This document shows positions 8,863 to 17,529 of a DNA stretch of 64,000 bases, piece by piece. The position numbers and the translations under genes are program-made. Positions within the stretch are counted from its first letter, which is position 1; every line of letters begins with the position of its first letter. Under the pieces are notes generated by a model that saw only the letters and a program-made list of their open reading frames with translations, was not told the origin of the DNA and ran no database searches. This stretch comes from Helicobacter sp. (GTDB taxonomy: Bacteria; Campylobacterota; Campylobacteria; Campylobacterales; Helicobacteraceae), in NCBI RefSeq assembly GCF_017502485.1, contig NZ_JAFVUX010000020.1, forward strand, positions 83,807 to 147,806. The letters are read 5' to 3'.

Positions 8863-10158
8863 ATGCAGACACATAATCCACAAGAGAATTTTCACAAGGT
8901 TTTAATTGTAGGGAATGGTGGGAGAGAATACGCTCTAGGCTTGCACCTAAAACAAGATTCTAGGATACAGGAGCTATTTTTCACTCCCGGTAATGCTGGT
9001 ACAGCAATGCTTGGCACAAATCTCACGCTTCCGCACAATCAAGACATTGTAGAGTTTTGTCAAAGTAGCTCTATCACTTGGGTGATCATCGGCGGAGAAA
9101 GTGCGCTTGTAAATGGACTTAGCGATGATCTACGCGCACAAGGGATCAAGGTCTTTGGTCCTAGCCGTGCAGCCGCAGAGCTTGAAGGCTCAAAAGCCTT
9201 TATGAAGGACTTTGTCGCTATGCGTAATATCCCCACCGCACGCTATATCCAAACAAGCGACCCAAAAGTAGCAAAAGACTTTGCTAGCACACTTGATTTA
9301 CCCGTGGTCATCAAAGCCAGTGGGCTTTGCGCGGGCAAGGGTGTAATCATCGCAGAATCCTATAAACAGGCGCAAGAGACAATCGATAGTATGCTAAGTG
9401 GCAAGGAGTTTGGCAAAGCTGGGGAGTGTGTGGTAGTAGAGGAATTTCTATCTGGCTATGAGCTCTCTGTATTTGGGCTATGTGATGGCAATAACTTCAC
9501 GCTTCTACCACCATGCCAAGATCACAAGCAGCTCTATGATAATGACAAAGGTCCAAATACCGGTGGTATGGGAGCCTACACACCAAGCCCGCTATGTGAT
9601 AAAACCCTGCTTGATAAAATTGCTACAAAGATATTTGCCCCAACGCTTGCTGGTATGAGAGAGCGTGGCACGCCCTTTAGCGGTGTACTTTTTGCTGGGA
9701 TTATGGTGGTAAATAATGAGCCATATTTACTCGAGTTTAATGTCCGCTTTGGCGATCCAGAGTGTGAAGTGCTACTGCCACTTTTGCAAACACCTTTGCT
9801 TGATATTTGCCAAGCCATAGAATCTAAGCAGATCGCTAAGCTACCTATACAATTCCGCGATGGCTACTGCGTAGGAGTCGTGCTTGCAAGCCATAATTAT
9901 CCCTTTGGTAGCTCCATCTCACATCCAATATCCATCACCCCTTTTGATAGCAAGCTAGGGCATATCTGCTATGCGGGTGTTAGTCAAGAGAGTACCACAA
10001 GCCAGCTGCTAGCAAGTGGCGGACGCGTGGCTCTTGCCATAGGAGTAGCTAGCACACTCGCACTTGCCAAAGACAATGCCTACACAATCGCTAAGGCTAT
10101 AAACTTTGATGGCAAGCTACTACGCACAGACATTGCCAACAAAGCTCTAAAGGTATAA
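8863..10158 (+). CDS. purD: Phosphoribosylamine-glycine ligase (GAR synthetase)
   Basis: Catalyses ATP-dependent ligation of glycine to phosphoribosylamine, the second step of de novo purine synthesis. It is an ATP-grasp enzyme of 431 residues with the N-terminal motif KVLIVGNGGREYALG, the ATP-grasp loop VVIKASGLCAGKGVI and the metal-binding LLEFNVRFGDPECEVLLPLL. I start it at the ATG at 8863 (MQTHNPQENFHKVL); an in-frame extension to 8719 has low-complexity Cys-rich sequence that matches nothing and would lie in the leader. It is followed after 1 nt by an RDD protein and then lptD, an order I recall from H. pylori. Confidence 0.95.
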   Translation: MQTHNPQENFHKVLIVGNGGREYALGLHLKQDSRIQELFFTPGNAGTAMLGTNLTLPHNQDIVEFCQSSSITWVIIGGESALVNGLSDDLRAQGIKVFGPSRAAAELEGSKAFMKDFVAMRNIPTARYIQTSDPKVAKDFASTLDLPVVIKASGLCAGKGVIIAESYKQAQETIDSMLSGKEFGKAGECVVVEEFLSGYELSVFGLCDGNNFTLLPPCQDHKQLYDNDKGPNTGGMGAYTPSPLCDKTLLDKIATKIFAPTLAGMRERGTPFSGVLFAGIMVVNNEPYLLEFNVRFGDPECEVLLPLLQTPLLDICQAIESKQIAKLPIQFRDGYCVGVVLASHNYPFGSSISHPISITPFDSKLGHICYAGVSQESTTSQLLASGGRVALAIGVASTLALAKDNAYTIAKAINFDGKLLRTDIANKALKV

Positions 10159-10159
10159 T

Positions 10160-10717
10160 ATGGCAAGCTCTAGAGATGAAGTCCTGCAAGACACCCTTGA
10201 TAGAGAGGGACTAACCCTAGCCCCGCTTGATAGGAGATCTTACGCCTTTTTGATTGACGCATTGCTACTTAGCGTACTTGTGGTAATGATAAATCTCAAC
10301 ACCTTCCTTGCCCTAAGCGAGCCACAAACACTACAGGAAATACACAATAGCAACTCAAGTGCCATTATGCTAAAAGATAGTGTCAAAGCCCAACCACTAG
10401 GGCAAAACATAGAGCAAAAGATACAGAAGCAAATCTCTTCGCTTATTGTGCAGATTTTCTTACTAGAGATTATTTACCAAGGGCTTTTTACCTTTTGGTA
10501 TGGGGCGAGTCTTGGGAAAATTGTATGCAAAATCCAAGTAATCAACATTGACTTGCTAGATTCTCCAAGCTTTTTGGCTAGCTTTTTGCGCGCAACCCTA
10601 AGGACATTCTCTCAAGCAGCGTATTACATCCCCTTTATTTTTGCCTTTAGCGATGCCTTCAAGCGCACGCTCTATGACCGCGCCACACGCACAATCGTAA
10701 TTATGCAAAAGAGCTAG
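10160..10717 (+). CDS. RDD family integral membrane protein
   Basis: A 185-residue inner-membrane protein of the RDD family. The family signatures are present: Arg and Asp in RRSYAFLIDALLL (residues about 25-37), GASLGKIVCKIQVI after the second membrane segment, and RATLRTFSQAAYYIPFIF followed by AFSDAFKRTLYDRATRTIVI at the end. There are three predicted membrane segments. Function of RDD proteins is poorly defined (some are linked to ion transport or envelope homeostasis). It begins 1 nt after the purD stop and ends 6 nt before lptD, so it is in the same operon. Confidence 0.88.
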   Translation: MASSRDEVLQDTLDREGLTLAPLDRRSYAFLIDALLLSVLVVMINLNTFLALSEPQTLQEIHNSNSSAIMLKDSVKAQPLGQNIEQKIQKQISSLIVQIFLLEIIYQGLFTFWYGASLGKIVCKIQVINIDLLDSPSFLASFLRATLRTFSQAAYYIPFIFAFSDAFKRTLYDRATRTIVIMQKS

Positions 10718-10723
10718 AATCCA

Positions 10724-13129
10724 GTGAGCAAAGGGTGCAGCAAACTGCGTGCAGGGTTTTTGCTAGGGTGTATAGCCCTATATCTTAATGCCAAGCCTTT
10801 AGAGCCAGAATCTATCAGCACAGATTCTAGCTCCACCAAAACCGAGCAGAAAAAGGGCGTAACTCAATACAACAAAGACAATCAAAAAGTCTTTGAGCTT
10901 TTAGCAGATTCTGTACATAGTGCAGAAGGCACGATCCACGCCACAGGCGATGCGATTCTCATAAACCAAGAGCTTTATGTGCTAGCTGACACAATCCGCT
11001 ACGATATGCAAAAGCGCGAAGTGCAAGCAAGTGGTGAAGTGAGAATCTATCGTGATGGAAATCTACTTGTACGCACTCATCAAACACATTTCTCCCTAGA
11101 TGACAAATATGGCGTGATCGAGCCACTTTACCTCCAAGATATAGAGAGTGGGCTATGGGTAAGCTCTAGTCTTGCCACCGCGCAAGATACTTTCTACACT
11201 TTTAAAAGGGCTACCCTCTCTGGCTGCACAGTGCCAAACCCAATTTGGCGTATGGAAGCATCTTCGGGCTCATACTCTGATAGCAAAAAGAGTGTTTCTC
11301 TATGGAATCCACGCGTATATATCGGTGATGTGCCTATTTTCTACTTCCCTTACTTTAATGTCTCTACTAATATGTCGCGCACAAGCGGGCTACTTATGCC
11401 ATCTTTTGTTACCTCAAGCACTGAGGGCTTTGCCTTTTTCTTGCCCTACTACATCGCGCCAAAGACAAATTGGGACATCACACTAACCCCACAAGTTCGC
11501 TCTGAGCGTGGTATAGGTGGGCTAATAGAGTTCCGCGCGCTAGATTCTAAGCTAGATCGCACCTATGCAGAACTTGGGTATTTATATAACTTTGATGAGT
11601 ATATGGAGCGATTTAACCTTAAAAACCACTATATCTATGGATTTAGACTCTATCATCTAGGTAACCGCCCTTTGCAAAAATACTTCAAGCTTAAAAGCGA
11701 GCTTGATAATGGAGTCTATATCAACTTCGCGCATATGAATGATCTAGATTATTACCGCTTGCGCCAGATCAACAAACGCGTCTATGATATGTCCTACACT
11801 TCTAAGGCAAACGCCTTTGTTCAAACGCAAAAGCACTATGTCGGGCTAAATTTTAAGTACTTTCTCAATCTCTCAAAGCTAGATAACTCCAGCACCTTTC
11901 AGTCTGTGCCAAACTTTCAATACCACAAATATATGGACTTGCTATTTTTCCGCCAGCTTATGTATGCCATAGACTATCAGTTTAAAAACACCACACGCCA
12001 AGTCGGCTATGGCTATGCAGAAAATGGCTTGAGAATCCCTGTAGGACTGCAGTTTTCACTATTTAAAAAATACCTTTCGCTCGGTCTTTGGAATGAGTTC
12101 TACGCAGAAAACCTAGTCCTAACCAAAACGCAAAACAGCTATATCCCAAGCAATGATGGCACAAACAAAAATGGCAATATCTTTTCAGCCAACTACTCTG
12201 TCTCGCTCAACTCCGATCTCTCCAAAAGCTACAATAAATTCTTCCACACAATCCAGCTTGAAGCTCTCCTTAGCGGTCCATATCTCTTCTATCATAACGG
12301 ACTCTTAAGCCAAGCCACCGGCGATCAAGCTGCACAAATCCGCCAAACCTCTATCGCATTAAGAGAGCAGTTTGGCACAGCAGCAGACTATCTTAGCAAA
12401 TTCCCCATTGTCTCCCCTAGTGGCAGTATGTATTTCTATGATGATATCTGGGATCCATCAGGCATTAGTGCCTACACTATTGTCAATCAAACTCTTGACC
12501 TTAAGCTCTCGCAGTATTTTCTCACCAACACTGGGCGCAATATTGTTGATTGGAGAGTGTTTCAACGGCTAAACTTCGATGAGCTACGCCACGAGCTAAA
12601 CACTAACAGCGGGAGCGTAGATTCTAGCGTGATGGTCAAGCGACCTTTAGAAAACAAGCTTAACTTCTCCCCCATCGCTGGGCTAAACTTTTCTGCAAGC
12701 TTTTTCTACTCATTTTATGTGAAGAAAATGTCTGAGCTAGCTCTAGCTACAAGCTTTAGCCGTGGGGCTTTCTCCGCTTCTGCAAGCTACTTTTTCAAAG
12801 ATAAAGAAGCTTATGATTTCTTATCTAACACTATCCTTACACAAGCAGGCGCGCAATATTTACGCGCAAACATTGCGCACGACTTTCGCGTATTTGCTTT
12901 CTCGGCTTCTGCGGGCTATGACACTGAAAGAAACACCCTGCTAGATTGGGACATAGGGCTATATAAAAATATCCGCTGTTTTGGCATAGGGCTAAAGTTT
13001 GTCAATCGCCGCCGACCAATTTTGACAAATAACATCAACAATCCTTTCTATATCCAGCAAGATTACTTCGTGCGGCTTATCCTTAACTTCACTCCGCTCA
13101 CAAGTGCTGGGCTTACAACGAGATTCTAG
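10724..13129 (+). CDS. lptD: LPS-assembly protein LptD (OstA/Imp)
   Basis: Outer-membrane beta-barrel that, with LptE, inserts LPS into the outer leaflet. The 801-residue protein has a signal peptide (LRAGFLLGCIALYLNAKP), an OstA/LptA-like periplasmic domain (about 60-160; DTIRYDMQKREVQASGEVRIYRDG), the LptD signature LSGCTVPNPIWRMEASS with its cysteine, and a long barrel ending in Arg-Phe as expected for Omp85-dependent insertion. Start is GTG at 10724, chosen because the signal peptide follows directly; no strong ribosome-binding site is seen, suggesting coupling to the upstream RDD gene. Length fits epsilonproteobacterial LptD (about 750-800). The stop codon lies inside an 18-bp palindrome. 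Confidence 0.95.
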   Translation: MSKGCSKLRAGFLLGCIALYLNAKPLEPESISTDSSSTKTEQKKGVTQYNKDNQKVFELLADSVHSAEGTIHATGDAILINQELYVLADTIRYDMQKREVQASGEVRIYRDGNLLVRTHQTHFSLDDKYGVIEPLYLQDIESGLWVSSSLATAQDTFYTFKRATLSGCTVPNPIWRMEASSGSYSDSKKSVSLWNPRVYIGDVPIFYFPYFNVSTNMSRTSGLLMPSFVTSSTEGFAFFLPYYIAPKTNWDITLTPQVRSERGIGGLIEFRALDSKLDRTYAELGYLYNFDEYMERFNLKNHYIYGFRLYHLGNRPLQKYFKLKSELDNGVYINFAHMNDLDYYRLRQINKRVYDMSYTSKANAFVQTQKHYVGLNFKYFLNLSKLDNSSTFQSVPNFQYHKYMDLLFFRQLMYAIDYQFKNTTRQVGYGYAENGLRIPVGLQFSLFKKYLSLGLWNEFYAENLVLTKTQNSYIPSNDGTNKNGNIFSANYSVSLNSDLSKSYNKFFHTIQLEALLSGPYLFYHNGLLSQATGDQAAQIRQTSIALREQFGTAADYLSKFPIVSPSGSMYFYDDIWDPSGISAYTIVNQTLDLKLSQYFLTNTGRNIVDWRVFQRLNFDELRHELNTNSGSVDSSVMVKRPLENKLNFSPIAGLNFSASFFYSFYVKKMSELALATSFSRGAFSASASYFFKDKEAYDFLSNTILTQAGAQYLRANIAHDFRVFAFSASAGYDTERNTLLDWDIGLYKNIRCFGIGLKFVNRRRPILTNNINNPFYIQQDYFVRLILNFTPLTSAGLTTRF

Positions 13130-13138
13130 CTAGAATCT
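13121..13138. terminator. 18-bp palindrome at the lptD/glycosyltransferase convergent end
   Basis: AGATTCTAGCTAGAATCT is a perfect palindrome that contains the lptD stop (TTC TAG) and faces the 3' end of the minus-strand glycosyltransferase. The same 18-mer occurs at 26154-26171. Termination is inferred from position and symmetry; there is only a weak T-run after it. Confidence 0.35.
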
Positions 13139-13148
13139 AGATCTTGTT

Positions 13149-13187
13149 TGTCATTGCAAGTTTGCGCAAACAATCGTGGCAATCCAT
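13149..13187. repeat. Fragment of the GTCATTGC...GCAATCCA dispersed repeat
   Basis: TGTCATTGCAAG at one end and GTGGCAATCCATA at the other match the ends of the element at 6937-7008, with a different centre. It sits in the spacer between the convergent lptD and glycosyltransferase genes. Confidence 0.5.
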
Positions 13188-13197
13188 AACCAGCCAA

Positions 13198-15420
13198 CTA
13201 GAATCTAGCAATCGAGTCATAACTGCTAAAAAGCTCCTGCCACCTTGGAACTATGGCTTCTTTACTAAAGTTTCGCGCCATAAGCTCCCTAGCATTTGCG
13301 CCAAACTCCGCACGCTTTGCTTCATCGCTCATAAGCAGGCAAAGCCCATTGACGAAGCTCTGCTTATCGCCATCTTCTATCAAATACCCACTCTCGCCTT
13401 GTGCAATAATATCACTAGGACCAGCGGCAATATCAAAGGCTATGCCAGCTAGCCCATAGCTACACGCCTCTGCCAATGCCATACCAAAGCCCTCAAAGTA
13501 GCTACACATTACATAAATACTAGCCCCTAGATACACACGCTCCATATCCTGCCTAAAGCCAACTAAGCGCACGCTTTCTTTCAAGCCCTTTTGCGCGATT
13601 TTAGATTCTAGCTCACTTTGCAAATCCCCGCTACCTACGATATGTAGCTGCCACTGCGCCAATCCGCTAGAATCTTTGGCGCGATCTTGCACCATCTCCC
13701 AGATATCAAGCAGCCTATCAAAGCCCTTCTCCCCACTTAGCCGCCCTACTGATAGCACGACTTTGGTGCTAGGATTAGCAAGCCTGCTAGAATCTGGCAG
13801 CTCTGGGAGAAAGTTTGGGATCACGCACACGCTTTTATGGTAGCTTCGCCAAATTGCTAGCTCTTTGCTTGAAAGCACGACTAAAGTGTCAAACTTAGCT
13901 AGATTGCGAGCTTTACGCGCGCTTAGGTGCTTAGGGGCGTTTAAGTGCCAAAGCCGCCAATACGCACTAGAATCTAGCTTGGCGCGGGGGATATACCAGC
14001 CATCGTTACTTAGCACGATACTAGGCTTATAGGTGCGCAGGACTCTCTCTACCTTATAGATAAGTAAGGGGCGCAAGAGCTTCTGCCAAAGCTTTGTAAG
14101 CTTGCTTAGGTGTCTTGGGGGGATTATGTGGGTATTTGGGCTTATGCTATTTGCTGGGTGTTGCGCGCGCGGCTTACGAGAGAGAGAGAGAGAGAGTAGC
14201 TCCGCCCTAGAATCTAGCCGATACACTGGGACATTATTGCTACTAAAAAGGCTTATGACCCTAACCCTAAAGCCACATTCCACAAAGGCGTTTGCCAGAT
14301 TAACGCCCACGCGCTCGCCCCCACCTGCTTCTGTGATGTCTTTAGCGATGATAGCTATGCTTTGCTTGGGCTCTGCGGCTAGGGTAGATCTAGCACGCAC
14401 GCTCGCAGAAGTGTCTAAAAGCCTCTTGCCAAAGAGTATGATCGTCTTGCGATTTTTGGTCAAATGCAGGCAAAATTTATCCGCCCTCCACTCTCTAAAG
14501 CTCCTAGTCCTAGCCATAAACTCTTCTAAGCTTTTTGCTTGTAGGGCAGTCTTTAGGGGCTTATTTTTCTCCAGCACGCTTGGGCTAAGCTCTAAAGAGC
14601 GCAAAAAGTCTTGTAAAAGTGCAAGGTAGCTAGAATCTAGCTGTGCGAAGCGATTGGGGCGGAGCAAATCTGTAGGCAAGTGGTAGGACTCTAGGTAGCC
14701 GCGCTTCTTAAAAAACTCATACACAAAGCCAAAAACTTGGAAAAACTCTTGTGGTGGGTGGGTTTTGCTAGTGAGTGAGCCACTACGCACGCGATAGAAG
14801 TAGCGAGCACTTTTGCTTAAAGCCACTCTACCAGCCAGAGCGTGCGCGCACACACTAAAGCCCACATCTTCAGCAAAACGGTTTATAGGGAAGCGCAGAT
14901 CTTGCAGCAATGCGCGCGTAAATACACTGCGTGGGGCTTCGATTTTATGCGCGATGTTTTTGCTTGTAACCTTGCGGACAATGCCTTTAGTCTTAGGCTG
15001 CCTTAGAGCAAACATCGCGCTATCATAGCTAGAATCTAAAAACCGACACACATCGCGTGTGGTCGCCATCTGCGCGCGCTTAGACTCTAGCGTATAGATA
15101 AGATTAGCGTAGTAATCCACCCCTGCTGCATCATCTGGATCCATAAAGCCGATGTAGCCCACTTCGGGCAAATGCGCATAGACATACCTAAGCCCCGCAT
15201 TTCTAGCAGCACCTATGCCTTGATTTTCTTGCGTTAGGAGGATAAAGCGTGAGTCGCGATTGGCATACTTAGTGATGATTTGCGCGCTAGAATCTGTGCT
15301 GCCATCATCAACGCATATCACTACAAAATCCCCATAGCTCTGCGCACTTAAGGACTCCAGGCACTCTAGCAAATACTGCTCTACATTATAGACAGGGATA
15401 ATTATGGCAAGGGTTTTCAT
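13198..15420 (-). CDS. Bifunctional glycosyltransferase: GT2 domain fused to GT4 domain
   Basis: A 740-residue two-domain transferase, probably for LPS or capsule-like glycan. The first 230 residues are a GT-A fold GT2 domain (LAIIIPVYNVEQYLLECLESL, VDDGSTD, and the DPDD metal-binding motif). From about residue 345 there is a GT-B fold GT4 domain: AGGGERVGVNLANAF, VLSVGRLSGEKGFDRLL, and the E-x7-E motif EGFGMALAE. Start at 15420 is supported by AAAGGAG 8 nt upstream; an extension to 15516 is Lys/Pro-rich and unlikely. Positions 14178-14196 encode Leu-Ser repeats from a (CT)9 dinucleotide tract between the N-terminal part of the GT4 domain and its core, a candidate phase-variation switch that would cut off the GT4 domain. 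Confidence 0.92.
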   Translation of the reverse strand: MKTLAIIIPVYNVEQYLLECLESLSAQSYGDFVVICVDDGSTDSSAQIITKYANRDSRFILLTQENQGIGAARNAGLRYVYAHLPEVGYIGFMDPDDAAGVDYYANLIYTLESKRAQMATTRDVCRFLDSSYDSAMFALRQPKTKGIVRKVTSKNIAHKIEAPRSVFTRALLQDLRFPINRFAEDVGFSVCAHALAGRVALSKSARYFYRVRSGSLTSKTHPPQEFFQVFGFVYEFFKKRGYLESYHLPTDLLRPNRFAQLDSSYLALLQDFLRSLELSPSVLEKNKPLKTALQAKSLEEFMARTRSFREWRADKFCLHLTKNRKTIILFGKRLLDTSASVRARSTLAAEPKQSIAIIAKDITEAGGGERVGVNLANAFVECGFRVRVISLFSSNNVPVYRLDSRAELLSLSLSRKPRAQHPANSISPNTHIIPPRHLSKLTKLWQKLLRPLLIYKVERVLRTYKPSIVLSNDGWYIPRAKLDSSAYWRLWHLNAPKHLSARKARNLAKFDTLVVLSSKELAIWRSYHKSVCVIPNFLPELPDSSRLANPSTKVVLSVGRLSGEKGFDRLLDIWEMVQDRAKDSSGLAQWQLHIVGSGDLQSELESKIAQKGLKESVRLVGFRQDMERVYLGASIYVMCSYFEGFGMALAEACSYGLAGIAFDIAAGPSDIIAQGESGYLIEDGDKQSFVNGLCLLMSDEAKRAEFGANARELMARNFSKEAIVPRWQELFSSYDSIARF
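14178..14196 (-). repeat. (CT)9 dinucleotide repeat inside the glycosyltransferase gene
   Basis: On the coding strand nine CT units plus a C encode LLSLSLSR. Loss or gain of one unit shifts the frame after the GT2 domain. Confidence 0.9.
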
Positions 15421-15744
15421 TGGGTCTCCTTTGTGGGTTGATGGATTCAGCTTTACGCGTTTTGGGCGTTGGCTTTTGTGCGCTTTTGTGGGAGTTTGCG
15501 GCGGATGCTTGCTCATTACCGCTTAGGTAAATCCCTTCGCCTCCGCCTTGACAACCCATAAAGCCAGCGGCAGCGGTGCAAGGCGAAGCTGAAGCAGGTT
15601 TCTTTAGAAAACAAGCAAAGCGCAGTTTCTTTAGAAAATCATCGCAAAATCCTGCCGCCTGCGTGCGTGGTATCACAAACACGATTTTTCACTCTTTCCC
15701 TTTTCTGTCATTGTGAGCAGTGCTTGCTACAATGACGATAGGGG
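15421..15744. repeat. Repeat-rich spacer with decayed coding appearance
   Basis: This 324-bp gap holds no gene I can support. It contains a direct repeat of GTTTCTTTAGAAAA (15598-15611 and 15625-15638), Ala/Gly-rich pseudo-coding sequence on the minus strand that lacks a ribosome-binding site and matches no family, and an inverted repeat at its left-most gene end (15707-15736). It looks like dispersed repetitive DNA of the kind found in non-pylori Helicobacter spacers. Confidence 0.45.
15707..15736. terminator. Long hairpin after the secreted-protein gene (dispersed repeat member)
   Basis: GTCATTGT (15707-15714) and ACAATGAC (15729-15736) pair perfectly, with an inner AGCA/TGCT extension. 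It begins 8 bp downstream of the minus-strand gene ending at 15745. Sequence relates it to the GTCATTGC repeat family. No U-run follows on the minus strand, so termination is uncertain. Confidence 0.4.
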
Positions 15745-16215
15745 CTACCACCGCTCACCAATCCCCAACAGCAAGCAGCGATTGATCGCGCTAAGTGCGC
15801 ATAGCGCGTAGAATCTATCCTGCCCAATGGCAATTAGATCGCTAAAATACCGCCCCTGAAAGTTTAAATGCGCGCGCACTTCATTATCCGCATAAGCATC
15901 GATACTCACACCGCCAAACTCGCTATACAAAGGACTCCCAATAAGCACCCCACTAAAAAATACCAAAGGTTTTTTGATATTTTTTATTTCTTGCTTATCC
16001 ATTTGCTTATAAATCGTGTAGTCAATCAAGCTATACCCGCGAAATCGCACAAACTCCCTACTCACAGATCCTTGTAAAATAGCTTGGTGGGCAATTTTGA
16101 GATTGCGCTCATAGTAGCGCAAAAAATCTTGCGCGCTAAGTGCTGGCTCGCTAGCAGACACCGCAGAGCAGAGCAGCAGCGCAATAATTAGGCGAGAAGC
16201 CACGAAGCCTAGCAT
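15745..16215 (-). CDS. Secreted hypothetical protein coupled to hemerythrin
   Basis: Unrecognised 156-residue protein with an N-terminal signal peptide (ASRLIIALLLCSAVSASEP, cleavage likely after SAS). The mature part is mixed alpha/beta, with two cysteines near the C-terminus (ALCALSAINRCLL) that could form a disulfide in the periplasm. Its ATG overlaps the stop of the hemerythrin gene (TAATG), so translation is probably coupled. No catalytic motif is visible. A hairpin follows the stop codon. Role unknown; co-expression with an O2-binding protein is the only functional hint. Confidence 0.75.
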   Translation of the reverse strand: MLGFVASRLIIALLLCSAVSASEPALSAQDFLRYYERNLKIAHQAILQGSVSREFVRFRGYSLIDYTIYKQMDKQEIKNIKKPLVFFSGVLIGSPLYSEFGGVSIDAYADNEVRAHLNFQGRYFSDLIAIGQDRFYALCALSAINRCLLLGIGERW

Positions 16216-16784
16216 TACTCATCACGCACAAATACAATACTCTCGCCACATTTTTTGCAGTGAAACACCTGCCCGCTTTGGATTTTCTCATGCACTGTGT
16301 TTAGTACTTTAAACGCCGGTTTACAGGCACATTTGTAGATATGGATAATTTCCTTTTCACCACTTTGCTTTGCCTGCATAGCCTTGATCTCTTCTTCATG
16401 AGCTTTGCGGTAATTTTCTATCTGCATATCTTCTTTTAGGATATGGTTGATAAGCCACTCTTCAGTGATGATAGCGAGCTTTTGCTTAAAGTCATAGCGG
16501 ATATTTTGGATAAGATCTGTCATATCGCGGATAATCCGCTGATGCATAGTAGCTTGCCTCTCGAGATCAGGGTAGCCTATACTTGCCATATAGACTTCCT
16601 CATCGTGAAAATGCACCTTCATATACTCAAAAAGCTCGACTAAAATTTTCTTAATCTCATTTCCATCAACTTGCTTACTGATAAGTAGCCCCGCCCTATG
16701 AGCAATATCAAACAGCTTTTTATGTTGAACATCGATGATATCATTATGGATACTAAACTTATCGTCCCATTCAGGTATTGCCAT
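16215..16784 (-). CDS. Bacteriohemerythrin with C-terminal zinc-ribbon-like tail
   Basis: A 189-residue protein. Residues 1-135 form a hemerythrin domain that binds O2 at a di-iron site: the ligands are seen in IDVQHKKLFD (H-x3-D region), HFHDEEVYM (H-x3-E), TMHQRIIRD and WLINHILKEDMQI (H-x4-D). After residue 145 comes an extra module with CAC and C-K-K-C pairs about 28 residues apart, a probable metal-binding ribbon not present in ordinary bacteriohemerythrins of about 130 residues. Likely roles are O2 sensing, storage or protection in a microaerophile. It has its own -10 box at 16823-16828 and is first gene of a two-gene operon. Confidence 0.9.
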   Translation of the reverse strand: MAIPEWDDKFSIHNDIIDVQHKKLFDIAHRAGLLISKQVDGNEIKKILVELFEYMKVHFHDEEVYMASIGYPDLERQATMHQRIIRDMTDLIQNIRYDFKQKLAIITEEWLINHILKEDMQIENYRKAHEEEIKAMQAKQSGEKEIIHIYKCACKPAFKVLNTVHEKIQSGQVFHCKKCGESIVFVRDE

Positions 16785-16822
16785 ACTACTTTCCTTAATG
16801 TATTCACTCCTACAAAGCCGAG

Positions 16823-16828
16823 ATTATA
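16823..16828 (-). promoter_or_regulatory. -10 element of the hemerythrin operon
   Basis: TATAAT on the minus strand, 39 bp upstream of the start. A run of nine T (16841-16849) occupies the spacer/-35 region. Confidence 0.5.
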
Positions 16829-16883
16829 TAACTTTGAAAGTTTTTTTTTCCTTAAAAAAATTTACAAATATACTTGTAGTATG

Positions 16884-16889
16884 TATAAT
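16884..16889 (+). promoter_or_regulatory. -10 element of the DedA-like gene
   Basis: TATAAT preceded by ATG, 33 bp upstream of the ATG at 16923, in a very AT-rich region. Confidence 0.55.
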
Positions 16890-16922
16890 TACAAAAATGA
16901 TAATAAAACTTAAAGGCGAAAA

Positions 16923-17516
16923 ATGGAAAGCTTTATCGCTTCATTTAAGGACTCTTTTGAGACTTGGGGCTATGTGGCACTGTTCGTTTATTGTATGGGG
17001 AGTGGATATGTGGGGATTCTAGCTGCTGGCACGCTGGCAACTCTTGGGCATATTAGCCTTGCTGCAAGCATTATCATTGCCGCTACTGGAAATTTCGCAG
17101 GTAGCTCTCTGCTTGTGTTCCTAACACGCTATCAAAAAAAGGACTTCGAGCGATTCTTTGCATCACATCGCAGAAAAATCGCACTTATGCACATATGGCT
17201 CAAAAAGTATGGCGCAATCCTAATTCTATTTAACAAATACATCTACGGAGCGAAGTTTCTTGTTCCTGTAGCTATTGGCGCGAGTCGCTATGATCTTAAA
17301 AAGTTTCTTATATTTAATCTGCTTGCTAGCGTGATTTGGGCAACTAGCTTGGGGCTACTGGCATTCTATTTCTCAAAGGTAGTGGTTGAGCTTGTAGAAT
17401 CTTATGGGCAATATTCCTATGTGGTAATTGGCGTGTTCTTAACTTTAGTGTTTGGGGTGTTGTGGTTTAGCAAAAAAGCGTGGGCAAAGACATACCACCA
17501 ATCTAGTCCCAAGTAG
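16923..17516 (+). CDS. DedA/VTT-family inner-membrane protein
   Basis: A 197-residue polytopic protein of the DedA (SNARE-associated/VTT) family, linked to phospholipid or undecaprenyl-phosphate flipping and membrane homeostasis. It has the family layout: N-terminal membrane segment with GSGYVGILAAGTLA, a reentrant-like GNFAGSSLLVFLTRYQKKD, then KKYGAILILFNKYIYGAKFLVPVAIGASRY (the helix with the conserved Arg/Gly-rich loop) and two C-terminal membrane segments. AAAGG lies 7-8 nt before the start. It converges on hemC with 13 bp between stops. Substrate not inferable. Confidence 0.87.
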   Translation: MESFIASFKDSFETWGYVALFVYCMGSGYVGILAAGTLATLGHISLAASIIIAATGNFAGSSLLVFLTRYQKKDFERFFASHRRKIALMHIWLKKYGAILILFNKYIYGAKFLVPVAIGASRYDLKKFLIFNLLASVIWATSLGLLAFYFSKVVVELVESYGQYSYVVIGVFLTLVFGVLWFSKKAWAKTYHQSSPK

Positions 17517-17529
17517 ATTCTAACTTCTC

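Noticed and set aside
15386..15682. 98-codon minus-strand frame upstream of the GT2-GT4 gene
   Set aside because: No ribosome-binding site, Ala/Gly/Ser-rich, overlaps the glycosyltransferase start, and contains the direct repeats; treated as repetitive spacer.
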